Positions 1 to 11,480 of a stretch of 64,000 nt of DNA are shown in pieces. Source of the DNA: Corythucha ciliata (taxonomy: Eukaryota; Arthropoda; Insecta; Hemiptera; Tingidae); the NCBI GenBank assembly GCA_038030265.1, contig CM075937.1, positions 15,438,001 through 15,502,000 on the forward strand, given 5' to 3'. Position numbers and translations under genes: made by a program. The notes beneath the pieces were generated by a model. It was not told the origin of the DNA. It made no database searches and was given only the letters and a program-made list of their open reading frames with translations. Numbering within the stretch: position 1 is the stretch's first letter; each line of letters starts with the position of its first letter.

Positions 1-778
1 CCCACCCATCACACTCAAACACACACAATCGGGAGCCACCCGGCTCCTCCCGTCTTGCCCGTCGTCGTCGTCATCGTTTTCATTCAAAGAACCATTTTGT
101 TTGCCTCAGAAATCTCTTCCTATTTATGTCTTCATTAAGACCCTCTTTACACTCGAGACCCACGAGTTGAATGGTTCTTTAAAAGGATACGGGTTTCCAA
201 ACCCTCTCTCTTTCGCTACTAATAAATGCGACCTGGAGTGTAATGGAATAACACTACTGTAAGGGCGAGGGTGAGGGGTGGAAAGGACTCCTCCCTTTTC
301 CACGGTCCTTTTCAACAGAAATATTTTACATGCTTCAACAAGCAGCAACAAAGCTTCGTCTCAGCCTCTCAATGATCTTAATGATCTGAAAAACGATACT
401 ATAAAACAGAGCGTGTAATCGAATCCATAGTTGCATCACGAGTCATTTGTTATGTGTAATTAGTGTTTCATTGTTTTTTTTGGCTTGGTTTGAGGTAAGG
501 CTATTCCTAGAGTCACATAGCTGTACTTTGGAGTAACTTTTACAATGTTTGTATCCCTAAAACTTCATTTACTTCATAAAGTAAACATGTTCCTAGATCT
601 GTTTTTAACACAGAAAGTTCCTTCATGCGTGACTTGGAAGAAATCTCGTCTATTTTTTATTCATAACCTGATTTATGAATTAAACAGGTATGCACGTAAG
701 TTGAAGGGAAAAAGAGGTCGGGTGGAGGTCATGAGGGGGTGCACTCTCAGTACTTCAAATCCTCATTGTGCGTCAAAA
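1..778. other. No gene identified upstream of the first receptor
   Basis: Ordinary mixed-composition sequence with short CA-rich and CGT-rich runs near the left edge. An in-frame extension of the receptor ORF begins at 545, but its paralogue starts at a point matching the ATG at 779. I therefore treat 545-778 as probable 5' untranslated or promoter sequence. No convincing TATA box was seen. Confidence 0.5.
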
Positions 779-2369
779 ATGACTCCAAGCTTGGACTACG
801 AGCTTTCAAGGATCAGCGGTGTTTTCGTCCGTATTTCCAACCAGATGCTCTACAGTTATCTGATACCAGGCGTGAAACTAACCGAAAAGTCACGGCTAAC
901 GCCACAAATTTGCCGAAATCTTTGGGTGGGCTTTCTCGACAGTATTTGCGTCACGTTTTTCATCATGCAAGCCCTGAGCGCCCGCTTCTCCAAGGACGCC
1001 CTTGGTGGAGGAAATGCCTTTGCGATGGGCTTCGCCGGTCTTATTTTTCTCGTTCGTATATGGACGCTGGCACGGAGCCCCTTGGAATTTTGCGACAAAT
1101 TTTTCATCGATTTCTCAACCTTCAAGTGTAATCAGTACAGGCGGCGACGAGCCGTCAGGATTCTAAACGAGGGCTGTAGGCACGTTGAACGAGTGAACGC
1201 CGTGATTCATTTCGCCGTGTTCTTAAACTTTGTGGGGTGGTTCATTCTGCCGGCGATACCACTCGTCTACCGTTTTTATTCAGGCGTGACATACAATGAA
1301 ATCTCCAAGAATTTTCCCACTTGCGTCATGACGGAAACTGATTGGGAGTACGCCGAATTAAGGTAAAGAGATAAAATCCTGTGCTGCTCATAATTAATTA
1401 AAACATGTCCAAACAGGTTAGCATACGAGATCGTTATGAGCATCTCATTACTCGTATGCTGGGCTTCTTCTACCACCCTTTACTACGCCATAATACACAT
1501 GATACAATCTCAGTACACTGCTCTGGGCGATTCTGTCAAAATGATCAGAATTAGCGTAGCTGGGGAACGAAGTCATTCCATAAGCGTCGAGGATTTTGTC
1601 CATGACCAACTCAAATTACGACAGTAAAATCTTATGAGTTCTCTACTAATAATTATAATTTAACGAGAAATAATAATAATAAAAAATCCAGGATTTCAAT
1701 TGAATTGAGCAAACATTTGAACCCCCTAATGGCATCAATTTTGGTAAACGCTATTTTTTCCATCAGCCTCAATTTGGCTTCTTTACAAAAGGTAAACAAG
1801 TAACATCACATCTACCAATCGAACTAAAAATTGACGATGTAATTCTGTTTTCATATTAATCGGAGAGCACTTCCGGAGACCTAGTCACTTATTTCAAATT
1901 CGTCGTATTTTTCGTGATATCGGTGTCAGAAATCACAATCTACTGCATGTTGAGCGAGAAATTGAACGAAATCGTAGGTATCATACGCTTGAAAAAAAAA
2001 AAAAAAACTGGAAAAACTGTATTATCCCCCCCCCCCACCCACCCACCCATCCACAAACCGAACGTGATAGAATTCTAGCGTCGCCACGATGATCTACGAG
2101 TCAAACTGGATGACCAATCGAAGAGAATTATCGAAACAGAACTGGCTTCTACCAATGGTCATCTCTCGTCGGGAAATTCGACTGTACGCGTCTAAAATGG
2201 TTCCGCTTCGGGCTCGCACGGCCATCGAGGTTTGCAATTGGCAGTTCCTCTTATAGTTTTTATACTAAAATTAACGTGTTCTTTTTTTTTTTCACAGATC
2301 TTGAAATTGTCGTTTTCCTATTGTGCTCTTTTGACGAATACAAAGGGAGTCAACACTCTGTATGCTTAG
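779..2369 (+). CDS. Insect odorant receptor (7tm_6 family), six predicted exons
   Basis: Predicted exons are 779-1362, 1417-1623, 1692-1791, 1866-1973, 2071-2229 and 2298-2369. All have GT-AG junctions and compatible phases, and together give 409 codons plus a stop, a normal length for an insect odorant receptor. These receptors are seven-helix membrane proteins that act with the co-receptor Orco as ligand-gated cation channels in sensory neurons; this role comes from the family. Diagnostic features near the C-terminus are YCMLSEKL in the sixth helix, then MIYESNW, then SRREIRLYASKM, then the last helix with FSYCALL. I chose the ATG at 779 because the paralogue at 43 kb begins at the equivalent place; an ATG at 545 is also in frame. 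Intron 3 (1792-1865) replaces about 28 codons that are exonic in the paralogue, and its acceptor (ending CGGAG) is weak. The gene could therefore be shortened or decaying. The ligand is unknown. Confidence 0.85.
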
Positions 2370-2405
2370 GTCTCGGTAACGCCGTACAAAATGGCACAGT
2401 GAAGT

Positions 2406-2411
2406 AATAAA
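2406..2411 (+). promoter_or_regulatory. Polyadenylation signal of the first odorant receptor
   Basis: A perfect AATAAA hexamer lies 37 bases after the predicted stop codon, on the coding strand. This supports the predicted last exon as the true 3' end. Confidence 0.6.
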
Positions 2412-2689
2412 ATTAAGCACTAATATAGATGTGCAATACAAGTAGATCATGACTTAGTGATCACACTGCTTATAATCTTTGTCAGTCATTGGTGCAGGGG
2501 GCGTAGCCAGCCCTTGACCTAGTGATGGGTCACTTAACCGGAGAATAAGTCAGATGCATGACAGTGGCCTATACTGCCCAGAGGATGAATCCCAAACAAC
2601 AAGAGGATTGGTACTTAAATTAAGTGCCGGCCTTAGACTTAAATTAATGCCCCCCCCCCCCCGGGGAGAATCTTTCACCAGCGCCCCAT

Positions 2690-3370
2690 GAACTCACCTT
2701 TCAGATCAAGCTGCGATTTGGCGTTTTCTCCACGTTAACCGCTGAATTAGTGATTATTCAATTCTTCAGCGATTCTTCTCAATTTTATCGGTGAATTGGA
2801 TACTTTCACCCATTTTAGCATTCAATAAGCGATTTGTCTCCATTTCAGCCGCTAATTTCCGATTCGTCTCCATTTTTGCCGCGGGATAATGATTTTTCTC
2901 GAATTCTGCCGTTATTTATACATTTTTGTTGTAAATTAGCGCTTTTTTCCAATAGGCCACGAAGTTGCCTCCGGAAACATCGGCTTGTCATTTTCTTAAT
3001 TTCCTGTGAATTAGCAAATTTTCTCAAATTAACCCCCAATTAGCCATTTATCTTGATTTTAGCCTCAAATTAGCGTTTTTACTCATTTTGACCGCTAAAA
3101 TTATAGATTTCTCTACACTTCACCCGCGAATTTGAGTTTTCCCCAATTTTCGTCGCGAATCACCTAAAGCATTTTTCTTAATTTGGTAGTGGATTAGTGA
3201 TTTTGTTTCACTTTCTGGCACAAAGATACCTTCAGAAGCCACGAATTTGACGTTTTCTCAATTTTATCGGCGAATTAACTTTTTTCCCTCATCGCAGCGC
3301 TTCTTCTCAATTTTATCGACTATTTTTCACCATTTTAGCCGTGAATTAGCGATTTTTAACAATTTGAAGA
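2690..3370 (+). repeat. Fuzzy tandem array, family 1 (about 30-bp unit), forward
   Basis: Successive degenerate units resemble CTCAATTTTAGCCGCGAATT followed by AGCGATTTTT. Units vary by substitutions and small indels, so no two are identical. The same family recurs at 11.5-14.0, 29.6-31.0, 36.2-36.8, 40.5-41.1, 44.8-46.4 and 55.9-56.5 kb in either orientation. Short ORFs across it are accidental. From 3371 to about 3870 I see nothing recognisable. Confidence 0.8.
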
Positions 3371-3870
3371 AAATGAAGACCAGAAACAAACGATTTCGCG
3401 AATATTTATTTTGAAACTCGCAAGGTCACAGAATTTTAGCTCAGAGTGACGAAATTTCATGGCTGTATTCGCACAGGCTTTGGGCACTGTCGGGGTCGGT
3501 ACACCTGGGCTTGACTGTCAATAAAACTTGGTGCTTGAGGAATGAAGACTATGGGATTGATGGTTCAGGGATTGTGTGAAGGACCACACGTTACTTCCAT
3601 GTTTCTGTTTTTGGCGTTCATCTATAATGCATCATACGAAAAAAATAAACAAGAAAAAAATAATCAAGAAGAGAACAAGAAAAGCCGTATTAATTTTTTC
3701 AGTGCACCGATCCCTCGATTTCATGCTGGTTAAAAGGAACATGGGCGCGCGAGTTTTATTTCGCATTTAACGACAAGTTTTATTCCAAACATTATTGATC
3801 ATCATTCTTGTTGTAGTACAAGCATCGTGTTGTGGTCAAGCAACGGGTTTTAAAAACCCCGAGCAGGAGA

Positions 3871-3971
3871 CGTGAGCTGCAAGGGTTCATCCAAGCTTCG
3901 GTAAATTGCAGAAGTGAATTCTGGGTCACTGTCCGGGTGTGGGGTGAATTGTTCTGTTAGTAATCCAGAGA
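3871..3971. repeat. 101-bp direct repeat, copy 1 (LINE 3' end)
   Basis: Identical by eye to 4931-5031, in the same orientation and 1060 bp apart. Here the segment sits after the coding part for YLGLHLDSKYLW in the polymerase thumb, where it does not belong. Confidence 0.9.
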
Positions 3972-6215
3972 TATTTGCTGTCCAGGTGAAGCCCAAGGTA
4001 GCGAACCATACGGTCTTGTGGAATCGAGTCTCCATTGAATTGCAGCGTGCCGTAGAATCTTAGTAGACGAAGAGTGAAAGGGACCACTACTGATTTGGCA
4101 GGGTTCATTTTGACTCTTCATCTCTCAGACCAGTCCTTTGTCTTATTGAGTGTGGTCTGCAGCTCTGATTCGGATGCACTGAAGGAACTTGCCACTTGCA
4201 GGAAAGCGGTGTCGTCAGCAAATTGTGCGGCCAAAGAGTTGACTGAAGGTGGAATAGGAATGTCATGAACATAAACCAAGTATAGAAAAGGGCCAAGGAC
4301 ACTGCCTTGTGGGACGCCAGCGAGAGCGGGCCGAGAAGCAGAAGTGGCAGTTTCATATTTAACTGAAAACTTTCGTCGTTGCAAGAAGGAGTAAACAATC
4401 CTGTAATAGGTGTCTGGTAGGTGTGGCTTTAGTTTGCTGAGTAGGCCGGGATGGAATACCTTATCAAAGGCTTTCTCCGAATCAAGAAAAACCCCTATAG
4501 ACACACTTTCTTAGTTTCGTAAGTTTCGAGGATCTGTTCGACGACTCGGTGCAATTGCATTGGACGAGAGTGTTTTGTTCGGAAGCCAAACTGGGTATCT
4601 GGGATAAGGTGTGAGAGGTGAGTTAGTAGTTTCGGTAACAAGAGTCGCCCATATACCTTGGAAAGAACGGGTAACAGACTTCTAACTAATCGGATCAGAA
4701 GCCTTTTTGTTAGGTTTTTTAATAAGGATTACCTGTGCATGTTTCCATTTGTTCGGGATGTGAGTTGTTCGTAGCATTTCATTATATATTTGCGTTAGGA
4801 GGACAACCCCTTTTCTGGGTAGAGCCTTTAAGAGATCATGTGTAATCCGGTCATGACCGGGAGCTTTTTTTGAATGAAGCCTGCTGATAACATTTCGTAC
4901 GTCTCCTGGGGAGAAAAAGTCAGCAAACGGCGTGAGCTGCAAGGGTTCATCCAAGCTTCGGTAAATTGCAGAAGTGAATTCTGGGTCACTGTCCGGGTGT
5001 GGGGTGAATTGTTCTGTTAGTAATCCAGAGAATAGATCCTCTGTCTCTTGCATCGTAGTATGCCATCGACCATTGTATTGAAGGGGGGAGGTATGTTAGA
5101 TTTAGTTTTAGTGAGGCACTTAGTTTTCATCCACAATGAATTATCCCTTGCATTGAGTGCTACTATTCTGTTATAGGTCTCCCGGTCTCTCTCCTCTTTT
5201 AGGGCATTCTTAGCTTGCCTGGTTGCACAATTATAGTGAGTCTTGGCTTGAGGGTCAAGTGTCGATTCCCACGCCCTTCTAGCGGCTTTTTTAATGAGGA
5301 GTAGGTTTTGTATTAACGGTGAGCATTGGTAGGACTGATTTGTTGAAACGCGCTCAGGTAGCTGATTCGAGGCCCGTGCTGCTGCAATTTCTATTGTGCT
5401 TGTGAAGGAGGCTACTGCTCGGTCTATATCTTCAGACGTTTTAAGAGGGATTTTCAAGTTTGTGAGTTCTTGAACCTTTGGTTTATATATTTCACAATTG
5501 AATGGGTGGCTGACGAGACGGTTATTTGTTGATATTGAGTTTTTGCGGTTTGAAAGTTCTATAATTACAGGATAGTGGTCAGAACTCAACTCGTGGACTA
5601 CTCGTGGGCAAGATACTCTATGTATGATGTTTTTGCTCAAGAAAAAGTCAAGAATGTCGGGCGTGTTACCATTGTCCGGATAAAAAGTAGGTTCCATCGG
5701 TGCAGCCACGTCTATCGAATTATGCAGTAAGATGTCGTGAAGTAGTCGACCCCGAGGATTAGTTGTGTGGCTTCCGAACCGGGGGTGCTTGGTGTTGAAA
5801 TCACCCCCAAGCACGAAAGTGGACTGGAGCTCGTGTACTAGTGATAAAAAGTCGCCTGCTTGCACTGAATTTTCGGGGCTGGAGTAGAAAGACCCTAACT
5901 TTACTCTATTGAAATGTGAGTCTTGAAGCACAATTTGGCAAACTTGCATTTCGTTTTCGATAATAGGCAGTAACTCATCGTGTTGTATGTTGCTTTTCAC
6001 TAGCATTGCCCATCCACCCTTACCTCTACCACTAGGATGATCAGACCGATATACTTTGAATCCCGGAACAAAGAAGGTATGTCGAGCAGTGATTTTAGTT
6101 TCAGTGAGAAAAATTATATCGATGTTGTAAGATCGAAGAAATAATACTAGTTCGTGGTATTTACTGAGGAGTCCCCTGCAGTTCCAAGTGCAGATGGTGA
6201 AGTTAGCTTTATTTC
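3926..6215 (-). pseudogene. LINE ORF2: AP endonuclease plus reverse transcriptase, broken
   Basis: The endonuclease domain opens near 6210 with FTICTWNCRGLLSKYHELV. It continues through LGGDFNTKHPRFGS (near 5800) to the catalytic SSDHYPVI segment (near 5590). Reverse transcriptase blocks follow: SKKAPGHDRITHDLLK (near 4850), GVFLDSEKAFDK (near 4490), AGVPQGSVLGPFLYL (near 4310) and the active-site FADD (near 4225). The reading frame breaks near 5040, at a stop near 4655, near 4500 and near 4110. Family knowledge: the endonuclease nicks target DNA and the polymerase copies the RNA in place. The copy is non-functional. Confidence 0.85.
4931..5031. repeat. 101-bp direct repeat, copy 2 (native position in ORF2)
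   Basis: Here the segment is in its expected place, between the endonuclease and the reverse transcriptase core, coding on - for LLTEQFTPHPDSDPEF and neighbouring residues. It is the probable source of the copy at 3871-3971. Confidence 0.85.
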
Positions 6216-6486
6216 ATCAGTACAGGTATGATCTGGGCAAGCATTTCGATGAGATGCTGGTGAGAAGTTTATCTATTTTTTCTATCAATACATCTGAGAC
6301 TGAGTTACTAACAATACCACTCACTGTTTGAGCGTACGTTTTTGATGGTGAAGATGACGAAGGACCGTCATGTCTTGGTTGTGCAAAGCTAGGGCTATGG
6401 TTTGATTGCCTGGTGGGGTTATTAGGATTATTATCCTCATTGGCAGATTCCTGTATTCTCCATTTGGTGGGAGGGAAGGACTTTCT

Positions 6487-7298
6487 TTAGAGAGTCTTGT
6501 GTACAATACATCCTTTATAGTTAGCAGTGTGATTTTGGTTACAGTTGGCGCAGACAGGTGGGACTTCCTTTGGTTTGTCACATTTGTCGGTAGAATGAGC
6601 GGCGCCACACTTGACGCACCTTGACTTTTTATGGCAATAGTTCTTGGAGTGCCCGTAGGCTTGGCAGTTAAGGCACTGAACTAACGTTCTGCGAGGTTTA
6701 GGAGGTTCGACTTTAATTTTGCAACTGTAGAGGTCTCGGAGCTCATATATTTTTGAGTTATTTTGGTCCGGAGCCAAGTCCAGGAAAAAGAGGGGGAGTG
6801 GAACCTTGGTTACCGGGTGGAGCACTGGGATCATTTGAAATGGCTTAAACCCCTTTTCTTTTAGTTCCTCCATCATGTTTGATACATCGCATAAGTTGGA
6901 TGTAGCCCTCGATTGACAATGCGGAAGTTCCGATCTGTTTTGACTTGGAATGTATTAAATTGAGCATCACTTTTTTTAAGGTAGTCCACGGTACCACGAT
7001 AATCGTTGATTTCGTCAAACATCAATTTTAATTTGCCGTCTACAGTAATGTGTTTGAATATACCTTTGTAGATTGATTTAAGATTTGTAAGGAGCGCGTT
7101 TATGTTTCCTAGATTGTTGATAAATATAGGAGGGGGCTTGCTGGGCCGTGTTTGTGCCGTAGTTTCTTCGGCTTGATTCGTCGAGTCCATAGTTTCAAGG
7201 ACGGCGAAGCGATTTTGTGATATGAAAGGTGACTCATTATTGTCTCCGGGTGCATTAACTTTTAATCGTTTGGGAGCTGGCGGCTGGTTACCAACCAT
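6487..7298 (-). pseudogene. LINE ORF1 (gag-like RNA-binding protein), frameshifted
   Basis: The first open part (7298-6873) starts MVGNQPPAPKRLKVNAP and ends just after a NRGLHPTYAM segment, where the frame is lost. The second part (6876-6487) starts MMEELKEKGFKPFQMIPV and contains cysteine knuckles: CLNCQAYGHSKNYC, then CVKCGAAHSTDKC, then CANCNQNHTANYKGC. In Jockey-group LINEs this protein binds element RNA and helps its transport. One frameshift near 6870-6880 separates the halves. ORF2 starts about 270 bp further along. Confidence 0.8.
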
Positions 7299-7310
7299 CG
7301 AAATTAATAG

Positions 7311-10300
7311 GATACAAAGTGTAGGTACTCACTGATTTATCAGCGGAGAGGTACACCAATGTACACAATAGCAGAAAACGGAGTAGTAGATAAAATAGAT
7401 GATAAATAAACAATAACAAAAGGAAAGAATGTAGACAATGTCCTCTCACGTTGTGCCTCTTAATTTTCCAAAATAAATACGCTAAACTAGTTTCGGGCGT
7501 GAAGTTATTTCGTGACAGACTTTGGGTGCTCTGTCACGACCGGCTATGCCCGCGGGTGCCACGGCACCCACACAAAAAGGTCACAACTTGTTATTTAGGG
7601 AATATTTAGACTAGAAACTCATAGTTTCTCAGGTGTTTAGCTCCGAATGACGCCATTTCGCGGCTACTCATCGAAATTAGGGGGTTCTCGAGACCGGCTA
7701 GACTGGAACTGGATTCGACGCCCATTTTAAAAATAAAGGGGGCCCTGGAATTATTCAATAACACGTAACGAACCAATTGGGTGCAAACTTGTGTTTTTAT
7801 CAAGTTTTGTCACCACATCAGGGTCAGTTCGTTGAGGTAAGTTTCAAAATATGACACGGGTTTGAGACTTGGGGGTTGCTGAATCCTCCCACTTAGCTGG
7901 ATGCTGTTGACAATTTCATCCTTTTCGGTTAACTACTGGCCGTCCATCTCAGGTTTAAGGCGAAAATATCACCATAACGCCACAAGCAAAGATCCGACGC
8001 CTTTGATGAAATCAACTTTAAGCTCAGTGATAATGATGAACTGCGTTCTACAGATAAGCCAGAACAAAAGTGACAGTTATTTTGAGCGTCACATTTTCGC
8101 TGAAATTTAGCGAATAGAGTTGAAATCGAGAAGTGTATAAAACTGCGAAAAAACGTTGGCAGGATAATCTCGTGAGCCGGCGCCCACCGCCACCACTCTC
8201 TTCACCCTATTATAACATATACAGTTGACAGGAGAGCCTTTAAGCAAGGCTTTTAGGAAACGCCCGGAAATCCATTTCACGTGTCCACTTCGCCGTCTTC
8301 TATACTTCTATTTCGAGTGAGTGTACTATACAGCACTTCAGTGCACTTCACGAAATAAACGCCGTGTTCGCCATTGGGTAGTGGTGGTGGTAATGGTGGG
8401 GGGTGGGTAGATGATGCGGCAAAAGAAAAACATCAGTAGGAGTGATGTTGCTGATGATGGTGGTGTGGGGGTATGAAGTGTTTTAGACACATATACGACC
8501 TTTCCTTTAAAGCCTCTCCCCTCAATGGCTGTTAACCCATCTTTCCTACGTCACCGCTATACGACTCGTGGTTTCGTGCCATTTAAAAGGTTTTTTTTTG
8601 TGCTTTAGAAATTAATTTTCGTCGCATTATTACGCTGTCGTAGGCTTAGGACAATTTGCCTTTTTTTAATCTCTCTAAACAGCTTTTACTACACCCTCAT
8701 CATTTCTTCTTTTTGACTCCTTTCCTTCGGCTTGTTTTTCGGATAAATAAAAAAAAAAGTTAAGAGGAAAGCCTACCGAGCCTGAAGAAGCAATTTGTTT
8801 GGGACGCACCCCCTCACCATCAACTCACCCCTTCGACCCATCGTTTTCGCTTTTATACGGGGTTATGTGTTCCCTGTAAAGCGAAAGGTAATCAACTGCC
8901 AAAGCACATACACCTCCCTTCGTATAACCTTCAATAACTACCCCTCCCCCCCTCACAACACTATCCCATGCAAACCATCTAACTTGTCATGTTTAAACCT
9001 TTCTTCGTCCCTTCCCACTTCATCAGCAACGCCCCCCCCCCCCCACAACCTAAAGACACGGAGCAATTTCGCTGGGCTCTCTGAGCCAATATGCGGTGAG
9101 GATCGTCCAGAGGAAACGGAGCCAGCGAAAGACCAAGCCCCAACTTACTTAAAATTTCAAATCACTCAGGTTGATAAGAAAAACGAAGCCTTTACGAAGC
9201 TTTTTCCTTGATTGGAAGAAGAAAAAAAAATCTCCCGCAGATTCGCATTTTTATTTTTCGACTTGTGATGCTTGGATTTATCCACAGCTTGAATTCGTCT
9301 TGTGCCGCGTGAAATTCGGTGGTTTGGAAGTGCCCTCGCTCGAATGCCTCCTTTTCCACTCGAAAGGGTGATTATTTTTCACTTAATTTGTTACGCATAC
9401 ACTCATCAAATGGTTGGTTTAAATGACGCTCGGGCTCCTTTGATGAAATTATACGTTTAAGCGCACCCTTGAATGAACTTTTCAACAGTAAAAGCGCATT
9501 AGTTTTCTGTTTTGCACTGTACGTGAAGCGATGCCTCGATGGGCACCAAAGTCCTTTTGATGGGACTTTTTCTCCCCTTCGGCTATTAATTTTGTTGATT
9601 CAAATCTAAGGAATATATTGTGGGAAAGGTATCAGCATGACGTCATCACTAAATAATGATTAAGGACGTTACAAATTTCACGCATTCAGAGCGTTTGTAA
9701 TAGAGAGATAGGGAGTGAAAGCGCTGTGGAATTAAAAATGGAAGCTCCTAGTCGGAGGGATGAAAAAGCGAGGAGGGAGACAATGTTAATGCTCCCTCAG
9801 ACCACTAGTTAAGATAATCGTCCGATAAAACGTTTGAATGCGAGTGTCAGAAATTGTACCACCACCCTCCACATCACCATCATCAGTGAAAAGGGAGGTC
9901 TCTTTGGGGGTTAATCCTCTCAAAGAGCAGGTTCTCATTGTCACCAGCTTGACACCCCTCCCCTCATCAAAGCTTTCGTCTATCTCTTAAACCATAACGA
10001 TCCCCCCCCCTTCATCGGTGTGGTAGAAATCGGCGGGTATAATGTGTATTCAGGAGAGCTGGACAGTGTGGGCCTCTGCGCCTCTATACGTATAATCAGA
10101 ATCAGATTATGAATAGCAGTGGCGGTGAGAAGGGGGGGTATTACCATGCCGTCAAGCTCCCACACTTCACACGAAAGGTTGTACTTATTGCCCTTCTTCT
10201 TCAATTCAAGCTGAAGCAGCTGAATATACATTGTAACCCAACGTATTATGAGTAAAAAATAAGTCTCTTTAATCGGATTTACACAGTAAAATATTCGTTC

Positions 10301-11480
10301 AATAAATTAAAAGTTTCTCACGGACGTCAAAAATCCAGAAAAATAAATTTACGGAGCAGTAACAAATATTTGAAACAATAAAACGAAGAACTCCAAGTTT
10401 TAAGTTGTATATCTTCGAATGACATCAAAAAATGATGTAGGTATGGGGGTGTTGATCATCTCCCCCCCCCTTCGATCACATTAATTTCCCCATCCAAGAC
10501 CACACTTTGATTCAGGAAGTTATCTTTCTACCCGCTTGAACCCCTCACCACCTTTAAACAGAACAAACCATTTGCGGTGTGCATCGTGTAGTGACTAAGG
10601 AAAGGAGACATTTTAACGCTGTGCTTCCCTCCCCTACCATATACCACATGCACCCAGTTGCCCAAACACATTACCCCCCCCCCCCTCCTGAAGTTGTTGG
10701 TTGGGGGATCTCTACTGAAATCTTGATTCCGAGGTTTTTGTGGTACCATCCTGCGTCGTTAAATGAAATGAGAAAAACTATATTGCGATGGGTTGACAGG
10801 GGGTGAAAAATGGTGAAGGGGTCCTTATTTGAGAATCCATGTTTTTGGGACGATCTCCCCAACAAAGGGGGAGTCATACTGAACGGAAGTTGTTCGATTT
10901 TTTAATATAATTACTTATTTACTAATTAGTACGACTATTGACGTATAGATACGGGACACAAATTATTCATTTGGAAAGAAGCACTCTGGGGCTTGAGGGA
11001 GCTTTTTAGGGTTATTTTGTAAACCACAGTACCCCCACATTAATCCCAACTGCAGAGCAATTTTATCTCGGAACTCAAAACAAGTAAATGGTAAGTATTT
11101 CATTTAAAGGTTAATTTTATTTATTTCATCCTCCCCACTCCCTCTACTTCACTTGTGTGACTACTTGACTGAAGTTGTGTGGTGAGGGGGAAGTGAACCC
11201 AATAAATTGTCCGAGACAGAGTCGTCTAAACACAAATAATTTTGGTCAATTTTGTCTTAAAAGGCTGAGGTGTGACTGTGAGCTACAAAAATCACCATTT
11301 TCCGACAAAAATCTCACCGGAAAATACATATTTGGGGCCTCCGAAAAGCTTGGATGTGGAAAAATGAGGATTTTTAGGTTCTACGTTCATGGATTAAGGA
11401 ACGTGAAAAGGAGTTCTGGTACACGAATGACAGCGACTTGGCTCCTTTCAAAGATTTTCAGTCCATCCGTCTGGAGCAAA
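7311..11480. other. Long stretch without a recognisable gene
   Basis: The first 150 bp may be 5' untranslated sequence of the LINE. The rest is mixed unique-looking sequence with GGT/TGG-rich patches (8380-8480), several long C or G homopolymers (for example near 9030, 10003, 10463 and 10675), and short ORFs of 60-140 codons. None of the ORFs has a domain, splice context or paralogue in the window. Family 1 repeats begin near 11480. Confidence 0.5.

Larger units (their letters stand above)
3871..7310 (-). mobile_element. Decayed Jockey-type non-LTR retrotransposon (LINE)
   Basis: Read on -, the element runs from a gag-like ORF1 (about 7298-6480) to an ORF2 with an endonuclease and reverse transcriptase (about 6215 to 3926). 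ORF1 carries zinc knuckles typical of Jockey-group elements. ORF2 begins with an AP-endonuclease-like domain. Several frameshifts and stops break both ORFs, so the copy cannot encode working proteins. The 3' end is abnormal: its last 101 bp copy an internal segment of the same element (4931-5031). No poly(A) tail or target-site duplication was found, so the outer limits are approximate. Confidence 0.85.

Noticed and set aside
545..778. N-terminal extension of the first odorant receptor
   Set aside because: In frame, but absent from the paralogue, and it would give an unusually long cytoplasmic N-terminus; the ATG at 779 fits better.
7606..7803. Short ORF on - near the LINE 5' side
   Set aside because: No similarity to LINE proteins and no regulatory context.
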